From NCBI GenBank assembly GCA_900555815.1, contig USMR01000087.1, positions 1 to 5,166 on the forward strand: 5,166 nt of DNA, written 5' to 3'. This document shows positions 1 to 4,956 of this stretch, piece by piece. How positions within the stretch are numbered: position 1 is the first letter of the stretch; each line of letters begins with the position of its first letter. Below the pieces are notes generated by a model. That model did not search any database. It was not told where the DNA came from and worked only from the letters and a program-made list of their open reading frames with translations. The position numbers were made by a program, and so were the translations under genes. The stretch comes from an uncultured Collinsella sp. Lineage in GTDB: Bacteria; Actinomycetota; Coriobacteriia; Coriobacteriales; Coriobacteriaceae.

Positions 1-697
1 CAACAACATCGCAGCCCTCCTTGCGCAGCTGCTCTGCCTCGGCATTGATGGCGTTTGCGGCACTCGAGAAGCTGGTGCCCGCGACCAGGTCTGCGCGCAG
101 CGAGGAACCTAGCGACTCATCCATGGCTCCGACGACGCCGACCTTGATTTTGTAGTCGAATGTGGAGTGATCCTCGCTATCCTCCCAGGTGCGATTGAGC
201 GTCTTCGTGATGCTCGAGCTCCATACGCCGCTCGTAGACTTCGCGTTCGCGCAGAGTATGGCGAAGGGCGTGCCGGTGGTGCTGTAGCCGGTCATGGTGC
301 GGAGCTTGTCTGCGCCGTAGCTCCAGTCATGGTTGCCTGGCGTGGTCGCGTCGTAGCCGTCGGCGTAGAAGGTGTCCATGAGCTCGGCGATGCTCTTGCC
401 CTCGCTCATGGTGGCGAAGGACTGTCCGTGGAAGGTCGCGCCCGCATCGAGCAAAAGATCGGGGGCGCTGCTTTGGGCGCTATAGAGAACTGCCAGTCCG
501 TCGAAGCCGACGGTGCCGGTGCCCTTGCTTTCGTTGTAGCTGTACTTGTAGCTGCCGTGGATGTCGTTGGTGTGCATGACGGCCACGGAGCCGTCAATAG
601 CGGCGGGCAGGTTCCCCGCGAAAGCGAGGCTTGGGATGCCTGCGAGCGCGCCGGCAAACAACGCGGCGGCTAACGCAAGGCGGGGGAGTCTTTTCAT
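1..697 (-). CDS. 5'-nucleotidase/UshA-type metallophosphoesterase, secreted, N-terminal part
   Basis: This is the first 232 codons of a protein that runs off the left edge. Residues 1-27 form a Sec signal peptide: KR near the N-terminus, a hydrophobic Ala/Leu stretch, and a likely AFA|G cleavage site after residue 27. The calcineurin-like phosphoesterase domain follows with HTNDIHG (residues 42-48; metal ligands D45 and H47) and TPGNHDW (119-125; N122 ligand, H123 catalytic). Family members hydrolyse nucleotides or related phosphomonoesters outside the membrane using two metals, and usually carry a C-terminal 5'-nucleotidase domain beyond what is visible here. The motif normally reading DAGDTFHGQ is DAGATFHGQ (84-92), so the bridging Asp is Ala at residue 87 and activity is doubtful. 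The ATG at 697 is preceded by AAGGA at 705-709 with a 7-base gap; CTAAGGA occurs twice in tandem there. Two terminators separate it from the importer operon, so it is probably its own transcript. Confidence 0.9.
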   Translation of the reverse strand, partial: MKRLPRLALAAALFAGALAGIPSLAFAGNLPAAIDGSVAVMHTNDIHGSYKYSYNESKGTGTVGFDGLAVLYSAQSSAPDLLLDAGATFHGQSFATMSEGKSIAELMDTFYADGYDATTPGNHDWSYGADKLRTMTGYSTTGTPFAILCANAKSTSGVWSSSITKTLNRTWEDSEDHSTFDYKIKVGVVGAMDESLGSSLRADLVAGTSFSSAANAINAEAEQLRKEGCDVV

Positions 698-718
698 GGC
701 AGTTTCCTTAGTCCTTAG

Positions 719-731
719 CCAGAATGTCTGG
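719..731. repeat. Short inverted repeat in the 5'-nucleotidase-like gene leader
   Basis: CCAGA and TCTGG form a perfect 5-base inverted repeat around ATG. It sits between the possible promoter and the ribosome binding site. It could be a small operator or a leader hairpin; it is short enough to be chance. Confidence 0.25.
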
Positions 732-734
732 TTG

Positions 735-763
735 AATATCGGATTATCGACATCATATGCGAA
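735..763 (-). promoter_or_regulatory. Possible promoter of the 5'-nucleotidase-like gene
   Basis: On the minus strand a TTCGCA at 763-758 (4 of 6 to the -35 consensus) is followed after 17 bases by GATATT at 740-735 (4 of 6). A better -10-like hexamer, GATAAT at 748-743, lies nearby but has no matching -35. The position is sensible: just after the terminator hairpin and about 40 bases before the start codon. The match is weak, so the exact element is uncertain, but a promoter is expected in this short space. Confidence 0.3.
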
Positions 764-801
764 AACCGCCGCAAGGGCGTCTGTCCCTTAGCGGCGGTTT
801 T
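762..801. terminator. Strong hairpin terminator, probably bidirectional
   Basis: AAAACCGCCGC (762-772) and GCGGCGGTTTT (791-801) are perfect complements over 11 bases. A second stem inside pairs AAGGG (773-777) with CCCTT (785-789). The A-run and T-run flanking the GC stem give a T-tract on either strand. It is the second of two terminators after the ATPase gene and insulates the importer operon from the nucleotidase-like gene. The apical region contains CTGTCCCT (781-788), also found in the neighbouring terminator. Confidence 0.8.
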
Positions 802-816
802 GACGTTTGCGCAGAT

Positions 817-857
817 AAAACCTGCCAAAATAAACCTGTCCCTATTTGGCAGGTTTT
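817..857 (-). terminator. Hairpin terminator at the end of the ABC importer operon
   Basis: AAAACCTGCCAAA (817-829) and TTTGGCAGGTTTT (845-857) are perfect complements over 13 bases with a 15-base loop. On the minus strand the hairpin begins inside the ATPase stop codon and ends with TTTT. The loop holds AAACCTG (832-838), which can also pair with CAGGTTT (850-856), so two mutually exclusive hairpins are possible. The loop also holds CTGTCCCT (836-843), repeated in the next hairpin. Confidence 0.8.
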
Positions 858-1650
858 AGCTTAGCAGCATGCGGTCGTTGGCGAGCTCGCCGCCCGAGAC
901 CTCCTCGAACTTCTGCAGCAGGTCGGCCACGGTGAGCGACTTCTTCTCGTCGCCGGCCACGTCGTAGATCACATGGCCCTCGTGCATCATGATCAGACGG
1001 TTGCCCAGACGGATGGCGTCGTTCATGTTGTGCGTGACCATGAGCGTGGTCAGGTGGTTCTCGTCGACGATCTCCTCGGTCAGGTTGAGCACCTTAGAGG
1101 CCGTCTTGGGGTCGAGGGCCGCGGTGTGCTCGTCGAGCAGCAGTAGGCGCGGCCTGGTGAGCGTGGCCATCAACAGGGTGAGTGCCTGGCGCTGGCCGCC
1201 CGAGAGCAGGCCGACCTTGGCGTTGAGACGCGTGTCCAGACCAAGGTCCAGGCGCTTGAGCAGCTCAACGTACTCATCTTTCTCGGCCTTGGTGACGCCC
1301 CACGAAAGGCCGCGACGCTGGCCGCGACGCTTGGCGAGGGCCAGGTTCTCGGCGATTTGCATGTCGGCAGCGGTACCGCGCATGGGGTCCTGAAACACGC
1401 GGCCCAGGTACTTGGCGCGCTGCGACTCGCTCAGGCGCGAGATGTCGGTGCCGTCGAGCTCAATAACGCCCGAATCGAGCGGGTACACGCCGGCGATCAT
1501 GTTGAGCAGCGTGGACTTGCCGGCGCCGTTGCCGCCGATCACGGTTACAAAGTCGCCGTCATTCAGGGTGAGGTCGACGCCGGTGAGCGCGCGCTTCTCG
1601 GTGACGGTGCCCTTGTTAAAGGTCTTCTTGACGTGCGAGAGCTTAAGCAT
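856..1650 (-). CDS. ABC transporter ATP-binding protein (COG1101-type, TrpZ-like)
   Basis: This is a 264-residue cytoplasmic ATPase that powers the importer encoded just upstream. All ABC motifs are intact: Walker A GGNGAGKST (39-47), Q-loop Q87, signature LSGGQ (149-153), Walker B LLLLDE (169-174, catalytic E174), D-loop AALDP (177-181) and switch H207. DEHTAALDPKTA after Walker B, with His where most ABC proteins have Pro, is typical of the COG1101 family that partners COG4120 permeases and COG2984 binding proteins. The ATG at 1650 is chosen because AAGGGGG lies 9 bases upstream; an in-frame ATG at 1659 abuts that site, and a longer reading to 1731 would extend into the permease gene with no matching protein. 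Its start overlaps the permease stop by 8 bases, which suggests translational coupling. The stop codon runs into the terminator hairpin. Confidence 0.95.
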   Translation of the reverse strand: MLKLSHVKKTFNKGTVTEKRALTGVDLTLNDGDFVTVIGGNGAGKSTLLNMIAGVYPLDSGVIELDGTDISRLSESQRAKYLGRVFQDPMRGTAADMQIAENLALAKRRGQRRGLSWGVTKAEKDEYVELLKRLDLGLDTRLNAKVGLLSGGQRQALTLLMATLTRPRLLLLDEHTAALDPKTASKVLNLTEEIVDENHLTTLMVTHNMNDAIRLGNRLIMMHEGHVIYDVAGDEKKSLTVADLLQKFEEVSGGELANDRMLLS

Positions 1651-2566
1651 CTGCCTCATCCCCCTTCGTGTAGGAGCTGCGGAGCTTATAGCGCTCCCAA
1701 GCCACGGGTACGCACAGGGCCACAGCGACAATTACGGCGGAAAGCAGCTTCATGTCGTTGGCGTCCATGCCCAACTGCAGCACGATGGCGCGGATAAGGA
1801 AGTACACCACGGAGCCAAAGACGGCGGAGGCAAGACGGACGCTAAACTGCGTGAGGCCGCCGGGCAGCAGACGGCCGAGCACCTCACCGATAACAATGGC
1901 GGCAAGACCGATAACGATGGCACCGGTGCCCATACCAATGTCGGCATACTTTTGGCTCTGGCAGATGAGCGCGCCCGAAAGGCCGATGAGGGCGTTGGAG
2001 AGCACGAGGGCGATCATCTTGGTGGAGTTGGTGTTGACGCCCAGGGCGCGGATCATGTACTCGTTGTTGCCGGTGGCGCGCAGCGCCGAGCCAATCTCGG
2101 TGCCAAAGAACCAATACAGGATGGCAACGATAGCCACGGCGAGCAGGATGCCCAAGATGATGGCAACGGTGGACTGCGGCAGGCCGGTCATATTGCTGAC
2201 GGCCGAAAACACGGTGCCCTTGGCAAGAATGGGCGTATTGGACTTGCCCATGATGCGCAGGTTGATGGACCACAGGCTGATCTGGGTGAGGATTCCGGCG
2301 AGGATCGCGGGAATCTCGAAGACGGTGGTCAAAATGCCCGTGACGGCACCCGCGATGGCGCCGGCGCACATACCGGCCAGCACGGCGAGCAGCGGGTCGA
2401 CGTTGCTATTGACGATGAGCACAGCGCAGACGCAGCCGCCGAGGGCAAAGCTGCCGTCGCAGGTCATATCGGGAATGTCGAGCAGGCGGAACGTGATAAA
2501 CACGCCAAGCACCATAATGCCCCAGAGGACGCCCTGCGAAACGGCGCCCTGCAATGCAATGAGCAT
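1643..2566 (-). CDS. ABC transporter permease (COG4120-type, TrpY-like)
   Basis: This is a 307-residue integral membrane protein, the channel subunit of the importer. It has about eight hydrophobic segments, at roughly 8-28, 38-53, 58-80, 86-105, 133-154, 184-202, 213-231 and 247-290 (the last stretch probably two). A cytoplasmic loop with GSALRATGNN then MIRALGVNT (159-179) matches the ATPase-contacting loop of branched-chain-amino-acid/sugar-type permeases (BPD_transp_2). GMDANDMKLLSAVIV (266-280) is typical of the COG4120 subfamily. The ATG at 2566 follows AGGAGGT (2580-2574) with 7 bases between; the ATG at 2573 is out of frame and too close to that site. It lies 204 bases after the binding-protein gene and overlaps the ATPase gene by 8 bases. 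Partners indicate amino-acid uptake, with tryptophan or tyrosine as the best-known substrates of the family; the substrate here is inferred. Confidence 0.93.
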   Translation of the reverse strand: MLIALQGAVSQGVLWGIMVLGVFITFRLLDIPDMTCDGSFALGGCVCAVLIVNSNVDPLLAVLAGMCAGAIAGAVTGILTTVFEIPAILAGILTQISLWSINLRIMGKSNTPILAKGTVFSAVSNMTGLPQSTVAIILGILLAVAIVAILYWFFGTEIGSALRATGNNEYMIRALGVNTNSTKMIALVLSNALIGLSGALICQSQKYADIGMGTGAIVIGLAAIVIGEVLGRLLPGGLTQFSVRLASAVFGSVVYFLIRAIVLQLGMDANDMKLLSAVIVAVALCVPVAWERYKLRSSYTKGDEADA

Positions 2567-2641
2567 GCTTCATACCTCCTAGGATAGGGTGGACACGTGA
2601 GTCACCATGATAGCGGTAACAATGCATAAAAGAGCTGCGGC

Positions 2642-2661
2642 CGGATGTTTTGACTCATCCG
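2642..2661 (-). repeat. Small hairpin between binding-protein and permease genes
   Basis: CGGATG (2642-2647) and CATCCG (2656-2661) are perfect 6-base complements around an 8-base loop rich in T on the plus strand. It lies directly after the larger hairpin in transcription order. There is no T-tract after it on the minus strand, so it is more likely a structured spacer or RNA-stability element than a terminator. Confidence 0.4.
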
Positions 2662-2670
2662 AAACAAGCA

Positions 2671-2699
2671 GGGCGAACGCCGGTCTTTGGCGTTCGCCC
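2671..2699 (-). terminator. Intergenic hairpin after the binding-protein gene; partial terminator or mRNA stabiliser
   Basis: GGGCGAACGCC (2671-2681) and GGCGTTCGCCC (2689-2699) pair perfectly over 11 bases with a 7-base loop; one bulge allows two more pairs. On the minus strand it is followed only by TGCTTGTTTC, a poor T-tract. It starts 72 bases after the binding-protein stop. In binding-protein operons such a hairpin often protects the upstream mRNA from 3' exonucleases or lets only some polymerases through, raising binding protein over membrane subunits. That role is inferred here. Confidence 0.6.
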
Positions 2700-2770
2700 C
2701 TGTGGCTCAGATATTGAATAACACGTCAACGGCGCGAGTGCGTGCCCTAGACGCGCTACCGCGCATGGCG

Positions 2771-3751
2771 CTACTCGTCCAGAGCGGAAAGATCGATGCC
2801 CAGAGCCTCGGCCATCTCGTCGTTCTTGACGACGACCAAGTCCTTGCTCGAGAGGTGCTTGATCGCCATGTCCTCGGGCTTGGCTTCGCCCTTCAGGATC
2901 TTGACGGCCATCTCGCCTGCGGCGTAGCCCAGATCCTCGTAGTTGATGGAGAGGGTGAACAGGCCGCCGGCCTTGCACATGCCCTCCTCGCCAGTCACGA
3001 AGGGGAGCTTGTTCTCCTTGCAGATCTGGCCGACCTGCGAGGCACCCGCGGCGATGGTGTTGTCGGTGGGGGAGTACAGCGCGTCGACCTTGCCCACGGC
3101 AGACTCGACGACGGACTGAATCTCGTTGGAGCTCGAGACGGTGAAGTCAGTGTACTCGAGGCCCAGCTTGTCGAGCTCCTTCTTGGCGGCCTTGATTTGG
3201 ACGTCGGAGTTGGACTCGGCGGTGCAGTAGAGCAGGCCGACCTTCTTTACGTCGGGCAGGACCTTCTGCATCATCTCGAGCTGCTCGGCGACCGGGGTGA
3301 GGTCGGAAGCGCCCGTGACGTTGGTGCCGGGCTTGTCGTTGTCCTGGACCAGGCCGGAGGCGGCGTAGTCGGTGATGGCGCAGCCCACGATGGGGATATC
3401 GGCCGTGGCGCCGGCGGCAGCCTGCGCGGCGGGCGTGGCGATGGCATAAATCAGGTTGACGTTGTCGCCCACAAACTTGTCGGCAATGGACTTACACGTG
3501 GACTGGTCGTTCTGGGCGTTCTTCTGGTCGATCTTGACCTTAAGGCCGCTCTTCTTGATGGCCTTGACGAAGCCGTCGTTGGCGGCATCGAGCGCGGAGT
3601 GCTCGGTGAGCTGCAGAACGCCGATGGTGTAGTCGGAACCGGCGGCAGCGGAGCCGGAACCAGAGCTGCCGCCGCATCCGGCGAGCGGGGCGAGCGCGAG
3701 CAGGCCGGCGGAGACCAGAAGGCTCCTGCGGCTGATGGTGATGTCCTTCAT
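2771..3751 (-). CDS. ABC transporter substrate-binding lipoprotein (COG2984/ABC_sub_bind, TrpX-like)
   Basis: This is a 326-residue extracytoplasmic solute-binding protein that feeds the downstream permease. The signal peptide has SRRSLL (7-12), a twin-arginine-like motif, then a hydrophobic core and lipobox LAGC with the lipidated Cys at 26. A Gly/Ser/Ala-rich linker (27-39) follows, and DYTIGVLQL opens the two-lobed binding domain. The features IPIVGCAITD, GLLYC, ALYSPTDNTI and LGYAAGEMAVKILKG match the ABC_sub_bind (PF04392) pattern of type I periplasmic-binding folds. The ATG at 3751 is chosen because GGGGG lies 7 bases upstream and it yields a proper signal peptide; a reading from 3799 only adds non-signal residues. 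It is the first gene of the operon, with its own promoter region. Members of this family bind tryptophan or tyrosine in firmicutes; substrate here is inferred, and other small ligands are possible. Confidence 0.94.
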   Translation of the reverse strand: MKDITISRRSLLVSAGLLALAPLAGCGGSSGSGSAAAGSDYTIGVLQLTEHSALDAANDGFVKAIKKSGLKVKIDQKNAQNDQSTCKSIADKFVGDNVNLIYAIATPAAQAAAGATADIPIVGCAITDYAASGLVQDNDKPGTNVTGASDLTPVAEQLEMMQKVLPDVKKVGLLYCTAESNSDVQIKAAKKELDKLGLEYTDFTVSSSNEIQSVVESAVGKVDALYSPTDNTIAAGASQVGQICKENKLPFVTGEEGMCKAGGLFTLSINYEDLGYAAGEMAVKILKGEAKPEDMAIKHLSSKDLVVVKNDEMAEALGIDLSALDE

Positions 3752-3783
3752 ATCATTACCCCCAGTATAAAAATGGCTGGAAA

Positions 3784-3809
3784 CACTGCACTGGGACAAA
3801 GTGCAAGTG
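3784..3809. promoter_or_regulatory. Operator-like inverted repeat at the importer transcription start
   Basis: TGCACT (3787-3792) and AGTGCA (3800-3805) are perfect complements around the 7-base GGGACAA. Outer bases extend the match to CACTGCAC and GTGCAAGTG with one extra base. The repeat begins about where transcription should start for the promoter proposed at 3812-3842, the usual place for a repressor site. If transcribed, it would form a leader hairpin with TTGTCCC in its loop. There is no room for a T-box between this promoter and the start codon. Confidence 0.4.
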
Positions 3810-3811
3810 GA

Positions 3812-3842
3812 ACTATAGTAGCGCTGATGTCCATTTTTACAA
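3812..3842 (-). promoter_or_regulatory. Probable promoter of the ABC importer operon
   Basis: On the minus strand TTGTAA (3842-3837; 4 of 6 to the -35 consensus) is followed by TACTAT (3820-3815; 4 of 6) after 16 bases, or by the better TATAGT (3817-3812; 5 of 6) after 19 bases. Transcription would begin near 3805-3808 and give a leader of about 55 bases. The -35 element lies inside the 12-base motif at 3836-3847, so a protein binding that motif could block or recruit polymerase. Confidence 0.45.
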
Positions 3843-3847
3843 CAGCC
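3836..3847 (-). promoter_or_regulatory. Candidate regulator site shared with the WYL gene leader
   Basis: The minus strand reads GGCTGTTGTAAA. The leader of the WYL regulator gene has GGCTGTTGAAAA at 4826-4815, identical in 11 of 12 positions, and a third copy lies inverted at 4867-4877. This copy covers the -35 element of the importer promoter. Whether it is a protein site is inference from repetition and position. Confidence 0.35.
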
Positions 3848-3870
3848 TGGCGGGTTTTTTAATACAGAAT

Positions 3871-3902
3871 CGGATGGGCGGTACGGGTAGTCGAATGGGC
3901 GG
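3871..3902. repeat. Direct repeat pair upstream of the importer promoter
   Basis: CGGATGGGCGG (3871-3881) recurs as CGAATGGGCGG (3892-3902), 10 of 11 identical. The copies are offset by 21 bases, two turns of the helix, so both face the same side of the DNA. They lie about 65-95 bases upstream of the proposed start, a usual distance for activator or dimeric repressor sites. The second copy ends 9 bases before the WYL stop codon. Confidence 0.4.
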
Positions 3903-3911
3903 CGGAGGGTC

Positions 3912-4697
3912 TTATGCGGCGGAGGAGGCGTCGTCCTCGTCCAGGGCGGCGAAGAGCTTCTTGCCGTCGAGCAGGCGCGTGCTGACGTTTCTCATACGGG
4001 CGATCTCGACGGTGCGCAGCGTATCGTCGGTGCCTCGGGCGTCGTAGACCGTTCCCAGCAGATACGAGATGCCATCGCGCTGTCTGATGGCAAAGGGACG
4101 GAGTGTCATCCGTGCTGCTTCGGTTTCGCCGCGTGTCGTGACGCTCGAAATATCAAAACTCACCGTGGTTCCGTGGTCGATGGCCTGCTCGACGAGCTCG
4201 CACGTGTCGATGCGCTTGATGGGCGTGCGCGTTGCCTTGGTAGCCTTGCTGCCTGCGCTTGGAGCGGGCTCGGGTGTGTCGAGGTAGCCGCGAACGTCGG
4301 CACTTGCCATGGCAACTAAGTGCTGCGCCATGCTCTTGCGGATAGCGATAGGCGTGGAGCGGTTGCGCATGACCATACCGTGGAGCCGGATGATCTCTTC
4401 GTCGGTGAGCGGGCGGGTAAGAAGTTTGTAGCCCACGCCGCGTTTGTACTCAATTTCGTATCCGGCATGGCGAAGCGCGGAGATGGCGGTGTAGATGCTG
4501 CGCCGCGCCGCCGAGATGGGCATGCGGGCGGGGTCGTCGGGATGGGCGAGGCGCCGGATCAACTCATCGGAAAGCATGGCCTTGTCCTCGCCGGTGTTTT
4601 CGCTTAATAGTTGCAGGATGCGAACGGCGCGATAGGCTGCCATCGAGGCGGCGCCTCTAGTCGTGGTGTCGTAGGTTTCAACAGCGGCTTCGGTCAT
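3912..4697 (-). CDS. WYL-domain helix-turn-helix transcriptional regulator
   Basis: This 261-residue cytoplasmic DNA-binding protein has three parts. Residues about 20-92 form a winged helix-turn-helix: YRAVRILQLL, then helices around ISAARRSIYTAISALRHAG (61-79), and a wing EIEYKRGVGYKL (81-92). A helical connector (96-138) follows, then a Pro/Ala/Lys-rich hinge (140-158). Residues about 163-240 resemble a WYL ligand-sensing domain, with TLRPFAI (197-203), SYLLG (210-214) in place of the namesake WYL, and RTVEIARMRNV as the closing strand. WYL proteins sense small molecules or nucleic acids. The start is the ATG at 4697, with AAAGGA 10 bases upstream; a GTG at 4706 is only one base from that site. 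It lies directly upstream of the importer in the same direction with no evident minus-strand terminator between, so it may control the importer and itself. Ligand and targets are unknown. Confidence 0.88.
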   Translation of the reverse strand: MTEAAVETYDTTTRGAASMAAYRAVRILQLLSENTGEDKAMLSDELIRRLAHPDDPARMPISAARRSIYTAISALRHAGYEIEYKRGVGYKLLTRPLTDEEIIRLHGMVMRNRSTPIAIRKSMAQHLVAMASADVRGYLDTPEPAPSAGSKATKATRTPIKRIDTCELVEQAIDHGTTVSFDISSVTTRGETEAARMTLRPFAIRQRDGISYLLGTVYDARGTDDTLRTVEIARMRNVSTRLLDGKKLFAALDEDDASSAA

Positions 4698-4701
4698 GGT
4701 G

Positions 4702-4752
4702 CCCACGTCCTTTCCGTTTTGGGTGGCGACGGTATGGAGCCTAGGACGTGGG
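4702..4752 (-). promoter_or_regulatory. Leader hairpin covering the WYL regulator's ribosome binding site
   Basis: CCCACGTCCT (4702-4711) and AGGACGTGGG (4743-4752) are perfect 10-base complements 31 bases apart. In the minus-strand transcript the second arm, AGGACGTGGG, contains AGGA of the ribosome binding site AAAGGA (4713-4708) and ends 4 bases before the start codon. Folding would hide the site. It could also act as a DNA operator, since each arm carries an ACGT core. The pairing is seen; the regulatory role is inferred. Confidence 0.5.
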
Positions 4753-4814
4753 GCTTTCCCAGGGGCGCAGGGCGCTCTGGGTGGTCGGTAGTCGTCGGCA
4801 AACGGCGGGTCGAG

Positions 4815-4877
4815 TTTTCAACAGCCCTGCTCAACTGACTAAAAACTTGCCAAAAGCTTGACGGATGCTGTTGAAAA
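4815..4877. repeat. 11-base inverted repeat between asnS and the WYL gene
   Basis: TTTTCAACAGC (4815-4825) and GCTGTTGAAAA (4867-4877) are perfect complements separated by 41 bases; the arm centres are 52 bases apart, about five helical turns. The right arm overlaps the T-tract of the asnS terminator. The left arm is also the motif found over the importer's -35 element. A paired operator bound by a looping dimer fits, as does a long-range RNA hairpin. I see no convincing -35/-10 pair for the WYL gene in this stretch. Confidence 0.45.
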
Positions 4878-4910
4878 AAAGCGTCTCTCGACCGATGTCG
4901 AGAGGCGCTT
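4874..4910 (-). terminator. Rho-independent terminator of asnS
   Basis: AAGCGTCTCTCGAC (4879-4892) and GTCGAGAGGCGCTT (4897-4910) form a 14-pair stem with one mismatch on the minus strand and a 4-base loop. On the minus strand it is followed by seven T (4880-4874). It lies 46 bases after the asnS stop codon. Confidence 0.88.
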
Positions 4911-4956
4911 GTGCGATGAGCGTTGGCGTGTGGCGACGCGAGCTAGCGCCCGACGA

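Noticed and set aside
167..673. 168-codon plus-strand open frame opposite the nucleotidase-like gene
   Set aside because: The minus strand here encodes clear signal-peptide and metallophosphoesterase motifs; the plus frame is its shadow.
1651..1731. N-terminal extension of the ATPase to an upstream ATG
   Set aside because: The extra 27 residues overlap the permease gene, resemble nothing in ABC ATPases, and the ATG at 1650 has a well-spaced ribosome binding site.
1412..2587. 391-codon plus-strand open frame opposite the permease and ATPase genes
   Set aside because: It crosses two supported genes antisense, is dominated by His, Asp, Gly and Ala repeats typical of shadows, and has no family signature.
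2597..2605. GTGAGTCAC palindrome ahead of the permease gene
   Set aside because: It is only a four-base half-site palindrome inside an operon gap without a convincing promoter; likely chance.
2406..2627. 73-codon minus-strand frame using the ATG at 2573 next to AGGAGGT
   Set aside because: That ATG is immediately adjacent to the ribosome binding site and out of frame with the permease; the ATG at 2566 has ideal spacing and gives the membrane protein.
3841..3860. Terminator ending in TTTTTT on the plus strand
   Set aside because: The bases before the T-run form at most a two- or three-pair stem, and no plus-strand gene ends here.
2687..3862. 391-codon plus-strand open frame opposite the binding-protein gene
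   Set aside because: It is the antisense of a well-supported lipoprotein gene, is rich in Val/Gly/Leu/Asp as expected from GC-biased shadow frames, and has no recognisable domain.
3752..3911. T-box or other large riboswitch before the importer
   Set aside because: The leader from the proposed start is only about 55 bases and shows no specifier or antiterminator structure.
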